A stretch of 10,033 nucleotides of DNA, taken from an uncultured Desulfomonile sp. (lineage in GTDB: Bacteria; Desulfobacterota; Desulfomonilia; Desulfomonilales; Desulfomonilaceae). Below are positions 1 through 5,706 of the stretch, piece by piece. The notes under the pieces are model-generated. The model had not been told where the DNA came from. It did no database searches and saw only the letters and a list, made by a program, of their open reading frames with translations. The position numbers and the translations under genes are program-made. How positions within the stretch are numbered: the stretch's first letter is position 1; each line of letters begins with the position of its first letter. Location of the stretch: NCBI GenBank assembly GCA_903853735.1, contig CAINUH010000297.1, positions 1 through 10,033 of the forward strand. Direction: 5' to 3'.

Positions 1-568
1 CAACCTTGCCCAAGGAGTTGACTATACTCACAAGTTCCGGTTCAGCCACCAAACCTGGAACAACGGTAGTCCTAAAGACTACCTCCAACCCGGACCCTTT
101 CAATATTTCCAGGCTTCTCCCAATGATGCTCGGATTGACTGGTACGCCGGCAGCCCTGGAATAGGCTTGTACCGTCAACGGGGCCTTGACGTCCATATAA
201 ACGGCGTCCACCAGCCTGGATTCTACAATTTCTTCAAGCATTTCAGGATTGAAACCGTTGGTGTCCAGTTTGACCTTAGCTCCAGTTTCTCTAAGAAGCA
301 GCAGCAGGTCAGGTAAGTTGTTTCTCACTGTGGGTTCTCCACCCGTTACTGTAACCCCATCGATCCAGTGTGTGCGCTGATTCAAGCTTTCCAAGATCTC
401 TGTCAAAGGGTAGTCTGGAAGTGAATCAGGTTCAAGCACAAGACGGTGATTATGACACGAGGGACATCTGAAACTGCAACCCGCAAGAAACAATACCGAG
501 CACACCCTAGTTGGCCAATCCACCAACGATGTCGAAATGAACCCCTTAATACCGAAATCCGGCTCCAT
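1..568 (-). CDS. nrdG: Anaerobic ribonucleotide reductase activating protein, radical SAM (partial, C-terminus beyond the window)
   Basis: This is the activase that uses a 4Fe-4S cluster and S-adenosylmethionine to create the glycyl radical on NrdD. About 189 residues are visible and the 3' end runs off the left edge. The cluster motif CSFRCPSC (C31, C35, C38) is followed by HN, as is usual in NrdG-type activases. The SAM-binding TGGEP motif is at about 75-79, and a KLDTNG stretch follows. The N-terminus GFISTSLVDWP matches the usual start of NrdG2-type activases. I chose the ATG at 568 because GGAG lies five bases upstream. An in-frame ATG at 586 would add six residues but has a poorer ribosome binding site. 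It is the third gene of the nrdD-redoxin-nrdG operon, 105 bp after the redoxin. The family call is firm; confusion with a pyruvate formate-lyase activase is unlikely given the nrdD neighbour. Confidence 0.93.
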   Translation of the reverse strand, partial: MEPDFGIKGFISTSLVDWPTRVCSVLFLAGCSFRCPSCHNHRLVLEPDSLPDYPLTEILESLNQRTHWIDGVTVTGGEPTVRNNLPDLLLLLRETGAKVKLDTNGFNPEMLEEIVESRLVDAVYMDVKAPLTVQAYSRAAGVPVNPSIIGRSLEILKGSGLEVVFRTTVVPGLVAEPELVSIVNSLGKV

Positions 569-592
569 TGTTGCTCCATAACTCATTCTTAC

Positions 593-623
593 GGGCCCGC
601 CTCTGAGGCAAAAAGGCGGACCC
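593..623 (-). other. Intercistronic hairpin between redoxin gene and nrdG
   Basis: In the minus-strand transcript, GGGTCCGCCT pairs with AGGCGGGCCC over ten base pairs (one U-G wobble) around an 11-base loop. It ends about 25 bases before the nrdG start. No run of T follows, so it does not look like a complete intrinsic terminator. It could instead tune mRNA stability or nrdG translation. The structure is visible in the sequence; the function is inferred. Confidence 0.45.
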
Positions 624-673
624 CGGTTTCGACCACCCCTGCCCAAAAAATGAGCTGATAAATCGGTGTCAAA

Positions 674-937
674 CTATATCAACTGTGAGGTGCAGTGATC
701 CTGAAGATACTTCCTAATATGACCAGCGCCGGTAATTACCTCCCTAGAGTCGGACACTAATATGGGAAGCTTTTTTTCCGAGAGTGAAACGCACTCGTAA
801 TACGCCAGGAGCGCCAGAGCTTCACAGTTATCTGAGTCGAGCTGCAAAACTTTTACATTTTTCATCTTTTTAAAATCCATGTTATTCTTTATCCAGTCGC
901 ACTTACCACATCCGGGTTTTGTAAAAAGGAAAGTCAT
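674..937 (-). CDS. Small glutaredoxin/NrdH-like redoxin in the nrdD operon
   Basis: This is an 87-residue thioredoxin-fold protein and probably the thiol electron donor for the neighbouring class III ribonucleotide reductase. The strand MTFLFTKPGCGKC carries the redox CxxC pair (C10, C13) at the expected position. The later LPILV segment supplies the cis-proline typical of the fold, and a GAGHIRKYL helix follows. I chose the ATG at 937 over one at 976 because a full AGGAGG lies six bases before it; the longer reading only adds a basic tail. It sits 101 bp after nrdD and 105 bp before nrdG on the same strand. Redoxins are known partners of the thiol-dependent NrdD subtypes studied in Neisseria bacilliformis and Methanosarcina barkeri. 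The role here is inferred from fold, CxxC motif and position; the exact subfamily is not certain. Confidence 0.85.
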   Translation of the reverse strand: MTFLFTKPGCGKCDWIKNNMDFKKMKNVKVLQLDSDNCEALALLAYYECVSLSEKKLPILVSDSREVITGAGHIRKYLQDHCTSQLI

Positions 938-1038
938 AGATAACCTCCTACTTTGAAACTGTCGAACCGAACCCAATCATTCTCCCGTAGCGTTCCTCGG
1001 GAACCATAGTGTCAGGCACATGTATGAGATAGTACCTG

Positions 1039-3153
1039 CTATTGGGAAGTAACCAGATCCTGATTTCTGTGCCTGTCCTTCAACTCACCCCTTTTCCCCT
1101 TGTTCCAACTCGACACCTTGGTGAAGTAACCTGTAATCCTAGTAATTTGCTCTACTTTATCCGACTGACAGTACAGGCACGCGTCATGCAAACCACGGCT
1201 GGTTCGCCCGCAGGAAACACACGTAGTAAGCTCAGGCGAAAAAGCTACTTGATCGTTCTGAGTCATCTTGAAGATATTGACAATGAATTTGGCCATAGAC
1301 TTAGCGCTGGGGCGACTCTCGCCCAGCCAAACGTGAGTAAGTGACCCTGCTTCAATCAACGGGTGAAAAAGTCCCTCTTTCTTGATCCGATCGATTGGAT
1401 CCACTGATGCTCCGACGTTGAAAAGAGTGGAGTTGGTGTAATAGATTTCATCGAGGCTGAGATTGCCTTTTACAACTTTCTGGGCCTCTGGGAAAAGCTT
1501 CATGTCCAATTTGGCAAACCGGTATGCAGTGCTTTCTGCGGGCGTCTGTTCCAGCACGAAACGCATACCGTGTTTCCTGGCTAGCCTAGCGGCCACAAGA
1601 TTCATGTGCGCAATGACTTTCAACCCGAATTTCAGAGCATCTTCACTCTCGTGGAGTTCCTCTCCGACGTGGTGCTGAACCAGTTCGTTTAGCCCCACCA
1701 TACCTATCAAGTAAGTGACTCTGCGCATTCTGAAATAGGACTCTCCATCCCTGTCCATAGTAAGTAGGGCCAGCGGTCCCGTTTCTCCCAACGCAAGAAG
1801 GCGTTCGATAAAGTTCTTCTTCTGAATGTGGGCCTCTGCAGCCAGAGCCACTCTTTCCGTGATAAGCGAAAAGAGTTTGGAGTCATCGCCCTTAGCCTCG
1901 TACGCAACTCGAGGAAGGTTAATCGTGACGTTCTGCATAGCTGAATATCGCATTTTCCACGGGTTCACAGCGTCATCCAGATCGCTTTTCTCCAATTTGA
2001 AGGAAAGGCGACAACACTCTGAAATTTTGGCAGTCTCTCCACGATCAAAGACGAAATAGGTGTTGCCTTTTTCTGAAGCGATATCGCAGATGTGGTGCAG
2101 GAATTTCTCGTGTCCTGGCGTGGCGAAGAATTTTTCAGTTATGTGAATCAAGGGTTTGGGAAAGAAAAACGGTCTTCCCGCTCCATCACCCTCGCGATAA
2201 ATATCGAATAGGGTCCATACGAAATTCTGGGCCTCGGGAAGATACTCAGAATAGGTGTGGCCTGTGAACTCGCCTCCCGGGCCGATGGCGGGAACGTTCT
2301 CAAAATGCTTAGGCACCTCCCAATATAGGTTGATATCAGTAAATATCGCTCGACCGCCGCGGGCCACAGCCTGCTGTGAAAATTCGAAGATCAACATCTG
2401 GGCCAACTGCCGAACTTCTCGCTTGGGCAGTCCCCGAAGATATGGAGCAAAAAACAGGTTTACCGCATCCCATCCTATTGCCCCTGCAAAATGGCTCTGC
2501 AGAGCTGCAGCAAACTTCACCATATGGGCTAACAGAACTTCAGGATGTTTGGCAGGCTTCGCCATGGCAAGGGAGTTGGGTAAGTTCAATCCAAACTTCT
2601 TTATGTACTCCAATGATTGCCCGGAACAGTAAGGCCTGTCGATAAAGCCTAGATCGTGCAAATGAATGTCGCCCCTCATATGAGCGTCGCCCACATCTTG
2701 GTCAAATACGTTGAGAAGCGCATATTCTTTCTTGATATTCTCCGCAAGTGTTAGATTTGTGGCCTCAGGACCGTGCGGCACGTTTGCGTTTTCCTTGTTG
2801 GGCCGGGTAATAAGCTGATCCACATCGTAGAGGGGCACCCCTAGTCGAGTATGCAAGCGTCTCGCCCCCTCCAAACCGCGCTCCAGTAATTTGGCGTTAA
2901 CCATCTCCCTTACCAGCGGAGCCGTTATCACTTTGATCCCGCTTCTCTTGATGTCGTTCTCAACTTCCAAGCTTATGTCATCAGCCGTGCCCTCGTCTAT
3001 GAAGGTCTCTCGTAACAGCGCGTCGACTATCTTGCTTCTATCCCAGTCGTCCATCGCTTCGCTGGACGTGCGGACAAAAAGAGCCATGTCAGTGGTCTCA
3101 AGATGTCGAGGACTCTCTCTTCTAAATTCTTTGATTTCAATCAAGCCAGCCAT
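1039..3153 (-). CDS. nrdD: Class III anaerobic ribonucleoside-triphosphate reductase
   Basis: This cytoplasmic glycyl-radical enzyme reduces ribonucleoside triphosphates to dNTPs without oxygen; it has 704 residues. An N-terminal ATP-cone-like domain (about 24-112) ends in RLGVPLYDVDQL and would give allosteric control. The catalytic barrel follows, with DIHLHDLGFIDRPYCSG (C176) and ECCRL (C380, C381), one of which should be the thiyl-radical site. The C-terminus has a zinc site of two CxxC pairs (C645, C648, C659, C662) and the glycyl-radical loop RITGYF (G675), followed by SSWNKGKRGELKDR. Length and motif order are those of a complete, intact enzyme. The ATG at 3153 is preceded by GGGGAG six bases upstream. 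It is the first gene of the operon with the redoxin and nrdG. The downstream redoxin and the CC motif favour the thiol-dependent rather than the formate-dependent subtype, an inference to be tested by phylogeny. Confidence 0.98.
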   Translation of the reverse strand: MAGLIEIKEFRRESPRHLETTDMALFVRTSSEAMDDWDRSKIVDALLRETFIDEGTADDISLEVENDIKRSGIKVITAPLVREMVNAKLLERGLEGARRLHTRLGVPLYDVDQLITRPNKENANVPHGPEATNLTLAENIKKEYALLNVFDQDVGDAHMRGDIHLHDLGFIDRPYCSGQSLEYIKKFGLNLPNSLAMAKPAKHPEVLLAHMVKFAAALQSHFAGAIGWDAVNLFFAPYLRGLPKREVRQLAQMLIFEFSQQAVARGGRAIFTDINLYWEVPKHFENVPAIGPGGEFTGHTYSEYLPEAQNFVWTLFDIYREGDGAGRPFFFPKPLIHITEKFFATPGHEKFLHHICDIASEKGNTYFVFDRGETAKISECCRLSFKLEKSDLDDAVNPWKMRYSAMQNVTINLPRVAYEAKGDDSKLFSLITERVALAAEAHIQKKNFIERLLALGETGPLALLTMDRDGESYFRMRRVTYLIGMVGLNELVQHHVGEELHESEDALKFGLKVIAHMNLVAARLARKHGMRFVLEQTPAESTAYRFAKLDMKLFPEAQKVVKGNLSLDEIYYTNSTLFNVGASVDPIDRIKKEGLFHPLIEAGSLTHVWLGESRPSAKSMAKFIVNIFKMTQNDQVAFSPELTTCVSCGRTSRGLHDACLYCQSDKVEQITRITGYFTKVSSWNKGKRGELKDRHRNQDLVTSQ

Positions 3154-3156
3154 TGC

Positions 3157-3285
3157 AATCTCCCCTGTACAAGTCTTTCCTTGTTCGGAACACTCTGTCC
3201 GATCCCTGGAGAGGAATCGGTATTGTCAAGACACTGTCTTATCAGGACAGTCGGTCGGTAACGATCTAATCGGAGAAAACCGACC
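3157..3285 (-). promoter_or_regulatory. nrdD: Structured 5' leader of nrdD (candidate cis-regulatory RNA)
   Basis: Reading the minus strand toward nrdD, four hairpins follow one another. At 3285-3253 GGTCGGT pairs with ACCGACC, with an inner CGAT/ATCG stem. At 3251-3233 ACTGTC pairs with GACAGT. At 3220-3199 there is a nine-pair stem with loop CTCC and one U-G pair. At 3184-3169 ACAAG pairs with CTTGT, ending six bases before the GGGGAG ribosome binding site. The second hairpin competes with an alternative AAGAC/GTCTT stem at 3240-3228, and its CTGTCC could instead pair with GGACAG just past the third hairpin. No T-tract follows, so any control would act on translation or stability. I do not recognise a known riboswitch class. 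Confidence 0.35.
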
Positions 3286-3325
3286 TGAACCATAAAAAGG
3301 TCAAGCAGTTTATGATGAATCTCAA

Positions 3326-3442
3326 TCAACGGCGAAACGAATAGGTCTCCTCATGAAAATTTGCCAAGCCGATCAAGTCTTTTGGTTCATGAAATTTATT
3401 ATCGCCAAATAACGAGGACATACCGAAATAATCTCTAAACAT
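3326..3442 (-). CDS. Possible 38-residue leader ORF upstream of nrdD
   Basis: An ATG at 3442 opens a 38-codon frame that begins MFRDYFGMSSLFGD, contains two similar FHE segments, and ends YSFRR. It lies between the NrdR box and the hairpins in front of nrdD, so it would be the first ORF of the nrd transcript. The ribosome binding site is weak. The composition looks protein-like, but the frame is too short to trust alone. It could be a leader peptide, a small protein, or chance. Confidence 0.25.
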   Translation of the reverse strand: MFRDYFGMSSLFGDNKFHEPKDLIGLANFHEETYSFRR

Positions 3443-3506
3443 TTTGAAGCTCTATCCGAAAGTCCCAGAAATTGGGCGACGAATAAAGTGACGATCCAGC
3501 ACGACT

Positions 3507-3522
3507 GTGGATCATCTAGTGG
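3507..3522 (-). promoter_or_regulatory. Second, half-conserved NrdR box
   Basis: NrdR boxes usually occur as pairs about three helical turns apart. Centred exactly 31 bp from the primary box, one half-site TCTAGTGG matches the consensus at seven of eight bases. The other half (GTGGATCA) matches poorly. The spacing is the main reason to believe it. Confidence 0.4.
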
Positions 3523-3529
3523 GTTCCAT

Positions 3530-3558
3530 CCTTACCCACACAATATATAGTGTGTCAA
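3530..3558 (-). promoter_or_regulatory. Likely nrdD operon promoter overlapping the NrdR box
   Basis: A perfect minus-strand TTGACA (3558-3553) abuts the NrdR box. The best -10 candidates 17-18 bases further on (GTAAGG or TAAGGA) are poor, so the exact -10 is not settled. If correct, transcription starts near 3520 and leaves a leader of about 370 bases. Confidence 0.4.
3538..3553 (-). promoter_or_regulatory. NrdR box (primary)
   Basis: ACACAATATATAGTGT is a complete match to the published NrdR consensus acaCwAtATaTwGtgt and is nearly palindromic. NrdR is a dATP/ATP-sensing ATP-cone repressor of ribonucleotide reductase operons. The box directly adjoins a minus-strand TTGACA (-35) and would cover the spacer of the nrdD promoter, a typical repressor position. 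The nearest downstream minus-strand gene is nrdD, 385 bp away. Confidence 0.82.
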
Positions 3559-3745
3559 GGGGAATTTTCGGTGAGTGGGACCGGGAAAACTTATGCCATC
3601 GAAATGTGGACTTATATTTTAATTATCTTTTATATCAAAAAATTAACTATAAACCCTCGAATTACCAAGAAGGTCTGTTTTGTCTCGTGGCCCCGTAGTA
3701 CTATGGTATGCCGGAGTTGGAGGGGGGGGCTTACCACACCCACTC
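3559..3745. other. Intergenic stretch, no gene seen
   Basis: No convincing coding frame, RNA gene or repeat was found between the NrdR region and the end of the next minus-strand gene. It contains an AT-rich section (about 3608-3655) and a run of eight G at 3722-3729 just past that gene's stop codon. No clear hairpin terminator for that gene is visible. Frames that pass through here in the plus direction lack a ribosome binding site and protein-like composition. Confidence 0.6.
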
Positions 3746-4204
3746 CTACTCAGTAACCCGGACGCCGTCAGAATTCCGCGCCATGATGAAAACAAGCTCT
3801 TCGTCTGTGTAAGGGGTTGCCGGAAACGGCCGGTTCCAATACTTCTTGACCTTGGGAACCAGCTTGCTCAAAGGCATGCTCCCACCCTCTGCTCCGAGAA
3901 TAGCTTGGATCACTGTTATGAGAGGGGTTCGGCTCTCAGAGCGAGGACTGTTATTGATTTTCTCCACTTCGGAAAGAAATGGAACTAACTCAGCAGCACC
4001 GATCAGGCACACACTAAATTCCGGTATGTTTCCTTTGGGCTTGACGGCCAACGCGGTGGGTGGCCGGGCGATGTTCTTTGCTGACGCCGGTGATTGCGGT
4101 TTCGCTTCCAGATTTTCCTCATCGAAATATTTTTCGTTTTCTGCTGCGCTGACTGCTTGACGCACTTCTGTGCTCCCTCTCTTGATATGGTCTCTCGCTG
4201 CCAT
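3746..4204 (-). CDS. Hypothetical protein with possible winged-helix-like C-terminus (152 aa)
   Basis: I do not recognise a named family. The N-terminal 55 residues are charged and low in structure, with a Pro/Ala-rich linker around 36-60. Residues 61-80 (PEFSVCLIGAAELVPFLSEV) are hydrophobic but too short and mixed to be a clear membrane span. The C-terminal part, about 94-152, has TPLITVIQAILG, then PLSKLVPKVKKYW and TPYTDEELVFIMARN. Its helix-helix-helix-strand feel resembles small winged-helix domains. DNA binding is therefore possible but unproven. The ATG at 4204 is chosen because GGGAGG lies five bases before it; an upstream TTG at 4207 is too close to that site. A short ORF ends at this start codon (TGATG), suggesting translational coupling. 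It is divergent from the secreted-protein gene at 4698, so the two may form a functional pair. Confidence 0.75.
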   Translation of the reverse strand: MAARDHIKRGSTEVRQAVSAAENEKYFDEENLEAKPQSPASAKNIARPPTALAVKPKGNIPEFSVCLIGAAELVPFLSEVEKINNSPRSESRTPLITVIQAILGAEGGSMPLSKLVPKVKKYWNRPFPATPYTDEELVFIMARNSDGVRVTE

Positions 4205-4299
4205 CAAATCCTCCCTATACGTTTCCTGACATGTCTAAAGTATGGGGTTAGCTTCCCACGTCCAGCCATCTGGACCATCATGGGCCGGTTACTCAACAC
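4204..4299 (-). CDS. Possible short ORF coupled to the 152-aa protein gene
   Basis: A frame starting at GTG 4299 (31 codons), or at ATG 4281 (25 codons), ends in TGA that overlaps the next start as TGATG. The product is strongly basic (GRGKLTPYFRHVRKRIGRI). The frame stays open upstream to about 4390, past the predicted promoter, without a further good start. The ribosome binding site of the next gene lies inside its last codons, as expected for coupled translation. It may be a real small protein, a leader peptide, or the relic of a longer N-terminus. Confidence 0.3.
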   Translation of the reverse strand: MLSNRPMMVQMAGRGKLTPYFRHVRKRIGRI

Positions 4300-4358
4300 A
4301 GATCGTCCATTCGGCGGTCTAGAAGCGATCTTATCGATAATACTCTGTAATTTTGCTA

Positions 4359-4387
4359 AGTTTAAATACTGCGTCCCTTCTTGTCAA
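4359..4387 (-). promoter_or_regulatory. Sigma-70-like promoter for the minus-strand unknown genes
   Basis: On the minus strand TTGACA (4387-4382) is followed after exactly 17 bases by TAAACT (4364-4359), four of six -10 positions. Transcription would start near 4352 and read the short ORF and the 152-residue gene. Confidence 0.5.
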
Positions 4388-4412
4388 TCACTTAATAACT
4401 TTAATTCGCCTT

Positions 4413-4430
4413 GGCGTCTGAACAGACGCC
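4413..4430. promoter_or_regulatory. Perfect palindrome, candidate operator in divergent intergenic region
   Basis: GGCGTCTG-AA-CAGACGCC is a perfect inverted repeat of eight bases with a two-base centre. It lies between two divergent transcription units, about 26 bases upstream of the minus-strand -35 element. It lacks a T-tract, so a protein-binding site is more likely than a terminator. The rest of the 4300-4697 gap is AT-rich, with the promoters and short ORF listed separately and no RNA gene seen. Confidence 0.5.
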
Positions 4431-4565
4431 AGCCAAGCTCAGGAGAGATGGCCACATCCACTGCTTGAATTGAGTTCAGGCTGTAGCAGCGATCGGTGCT
4501 GTAATAACAAGCGACATTACACCATATCTAATATATTACTTTAAGAAAAGATTATAACATTATGA

Positions 4566-4594
4566 TTGACAAGAGTATTTTGTAGTGATATGCC
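4566..4594 (+). promoter_or_regulatory. Weak sigma-70-like promoter for the secreted-protein gene
   Basis: A perfect TTGACA (4566-4571) is followed after 17 bases by TATGCC, which keeps only the first three -10 bases. It is suitably placed, 26 bases before the start of the short ORF at 4621. The upstream sequence is AT-rich, which could compensate. Confidence 0.35.
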
Positions 4595-4620
4595 AAATCA
4601 CGCTGACGGGAGGAGGGAAA

Positions 4621-4740
4621 ATGAACCCCGCAAACCGAAATCCCAGACGTGAGAAATACTCCTCCAATAGGGAACACTTGTCGAAAGGAGATACCCCATG
4701 GGAAAGATCTGTTCATTCGCGGCCGCCATCCTTTACCTGA
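4621..4740 (+). CDS. Possible 39-residue ORF overlapping the start of the secreted-protein gene
   Basis: The ATG at 4621 has one of the strongest ribosome binding sites in the window (GGGAGGAGGGAAA directly before it). It encodes 39 residues starting MNPANRNPRREKYSSN, very polar and basic, and stops at 4740. Its last 43 bases overlap the beginning of the 316-residue gene in another frame. Ribosomes finishing here could reinitiate at, or interfere with, the downstream start. It may be a regulatory leader ORF, or the strong purine tract may belong to another function. No homologue is recognised. Confidence 0.35.
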   Translation: MNPANRNPRREKYSSNREHLSKGDTPWERSVHSRPPSFT

Positions 4741-5648
4741 CTACGTGCTGGGCAGTGGCCGGAAATTTTGAGGTGTTGGCAGGCACTGGTATGGTGACCT
4801 CACCAACTCCAATCCATATAAAACCTGGGACTATCGTAAAAGCAGAATTTAAGTCCAATCTCCGAACCGCTTCGGATGTAGATATGGAATCTGAAGCGAT
4901 TTTACCGGAAAAGGTATCGGCCAAAAACGATGCAATTCCAATGCTCAAAACTGCTGTCAGCTACAAGGACCGAACATCTAGGGCGATGGCTCCGCCTCCT
5001 CGGATAAATCCATCTTCCAGTTCGACCGTAGGGAGTGTTGCAGAGGTGCAGGATAGCGCCTCTGACTTAGAGGCGGATCTAGAAAAAGACCTTGTCCTGT
5101 CACCTCCCCCATCGAAAGCTGAACAAAGCAAGGATCAGGCAACCATCTCCGGGGCCACGCGCAAGCGAGTCCCGGAAAGGGCAGTAGCGTCGGACAAGAA
5201 AGTTGACAAGAAAAAAACGGCGGCTCCAATAGTCAAACAGATGACTCCTCCTGCTCACGGAAAATATGCGGTTTCGGCAAAACCAATTCAAAAAGTGCGA
5301 CCGACTGCCAACAATTCTTGGTTTTATCCTGCTGGTAATTACCAGGACCGCTCGTGTTTCGTGAATCAGACAGGCATGATGAGCGAACCGCGGCGAGGGG
5401 AATCTTCCAGGGAAATTCAGCCGGCCGAAAACAATCAACGTTTCATGACTTCTTACAGAGGTCGAGAGATAATGCCACCGCCCAGTGTTGATCGCTTCGT
5501 TCGGGATGGTGTCACCATTAAATTGGCTCCCGCGGCTGCCGGGCCTTCTCAGCCGGTTCCAGAGGAGGAGTCTGCTGGATCTGACATATTGTCGACAGCG
5601 GCTGAAATTATCGGAATGCCTTTCGCTTTCATCAGCTCTTTTTTCTGA
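4698..5648 (+). CDS. Secreted Pro/Ser/Ala-rich hypothetical protein (316 aa)
   Basis: The family is not recognised. The N-terminus MGKICSFAAAILYLTTCWAVA is a Sec signal peptide with an AVA cleavage site after residue 21, so the protein should be exported to the periplasm or beyond. One compact-looking piece follows (about 22-55, with TPIHIKPGTIVKAEF). Then comes a long low-complexity section rich in Pro, Ser, Ala, Lys and Glu with proline triplets at 99-101, 136-138 and 260-262, probably disordered. An aromatic patch NNSWFYPAGNYQDRSC lies at about 205-220. The extreme C-terminus turns hydrophobic (IIGMPFAFISSFF). The ATG at 4698 is preceded by AAGGAG seven bases away. It is divergent from the unknown 152-residue gene and ends at a strong terminator. 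A cell-envelope or surface role is plausible, but nothing shows an activity. Confidence 0.8.
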   Translation: MGKICSFAAAILYLTTCWAVAGNFEVLAGTGMVTSPTPIHIKPGTIVKAEFKSNLRTASDVDMESEAILPEKVSAKNDAIPMLKTAVSYKDRTSRAMAPPPRINPSSSSTVGSVAEVQDSASDLEADLEKDLVLSPPPSKAEQSKDQATISGATRKRVPERAVASDKKVDKKKTAAPIVKQMTPPAHGKYAVSAKPIQKVRPTANNSWFYPAGNYQDRSCFVNQTGMMSEPRRGESSREIQPAENNQRFMTSYRGREIMPPPSVDRFVRDGVTIKLAPAAAGPSQPVPEEESAGSDILSTAAEIIGMPFAFISSFF

Positions 5649-5663
5649 TCCTTAAGAGCAATA

Positions 5664-5700
5664 TGCGCCCGACGATTGTCGATCGGGCGCAACCCTTTCT
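5664..5700 (+). terminator. Intrinsic terminator between convergent genes
   Basis: TGCGCCCGA (5664-5672) pairs perfectly with TCGGGCGCA (5683-5691) around a ten-base loop. On the plus strand a pyrimidine tract (ACCCTTTCTTTC) follows. It starts 15 bases after the secreted-protein gene and may also insulate the convergent zinc-ribbon gene. Confidence 0.75.
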
Positions 5701-5706
5701 TTCACC

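Noticed and set aside
446..658. Plus-strand 70-codon frame at the nrdG start
   Set aside because: Mostly antisense to the nrdG N-terminus carrying the radical SAM motif; no ribosome binding site.
2255..2645. Plus-strand open frames of 89-125 codons inside nrdD
   Set aside because: They run antisense to a fully supported enzyme, lack ribosome binding sites and have shadow-like composition.
3141..3329. Minus-strand 62-codon frame overlapping the nrdD start
   Set aside because: It needs a TTG start, has no good ribosome binding site and runs through the hairpin-rich leader.
3351..3398. Two similar TTCATGAAATTT-like stretches 36 bases apart
   Set aside because: A short AT-rich near-repeat, partly explained by the repeated FHE codons of the small ORF; not enough to call a regulatory repeat.
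3722..3729. Run of eight G
   Set aside because: A single homopolymer outside coding sequence; one G-run cannot form an intramolecular quadruplex and no phase-variable gene is attached. It may even be an assembly-sensitive spot.
4733..5438. Minus-strand frames of 71-112 codons opposite the secreted-protein gene
   Set aside because: The plus-strand frame has a signal peptide, a ribosome binding site and a terminator; the opposite frames are Arg/Pro/Ser-rich shadows.
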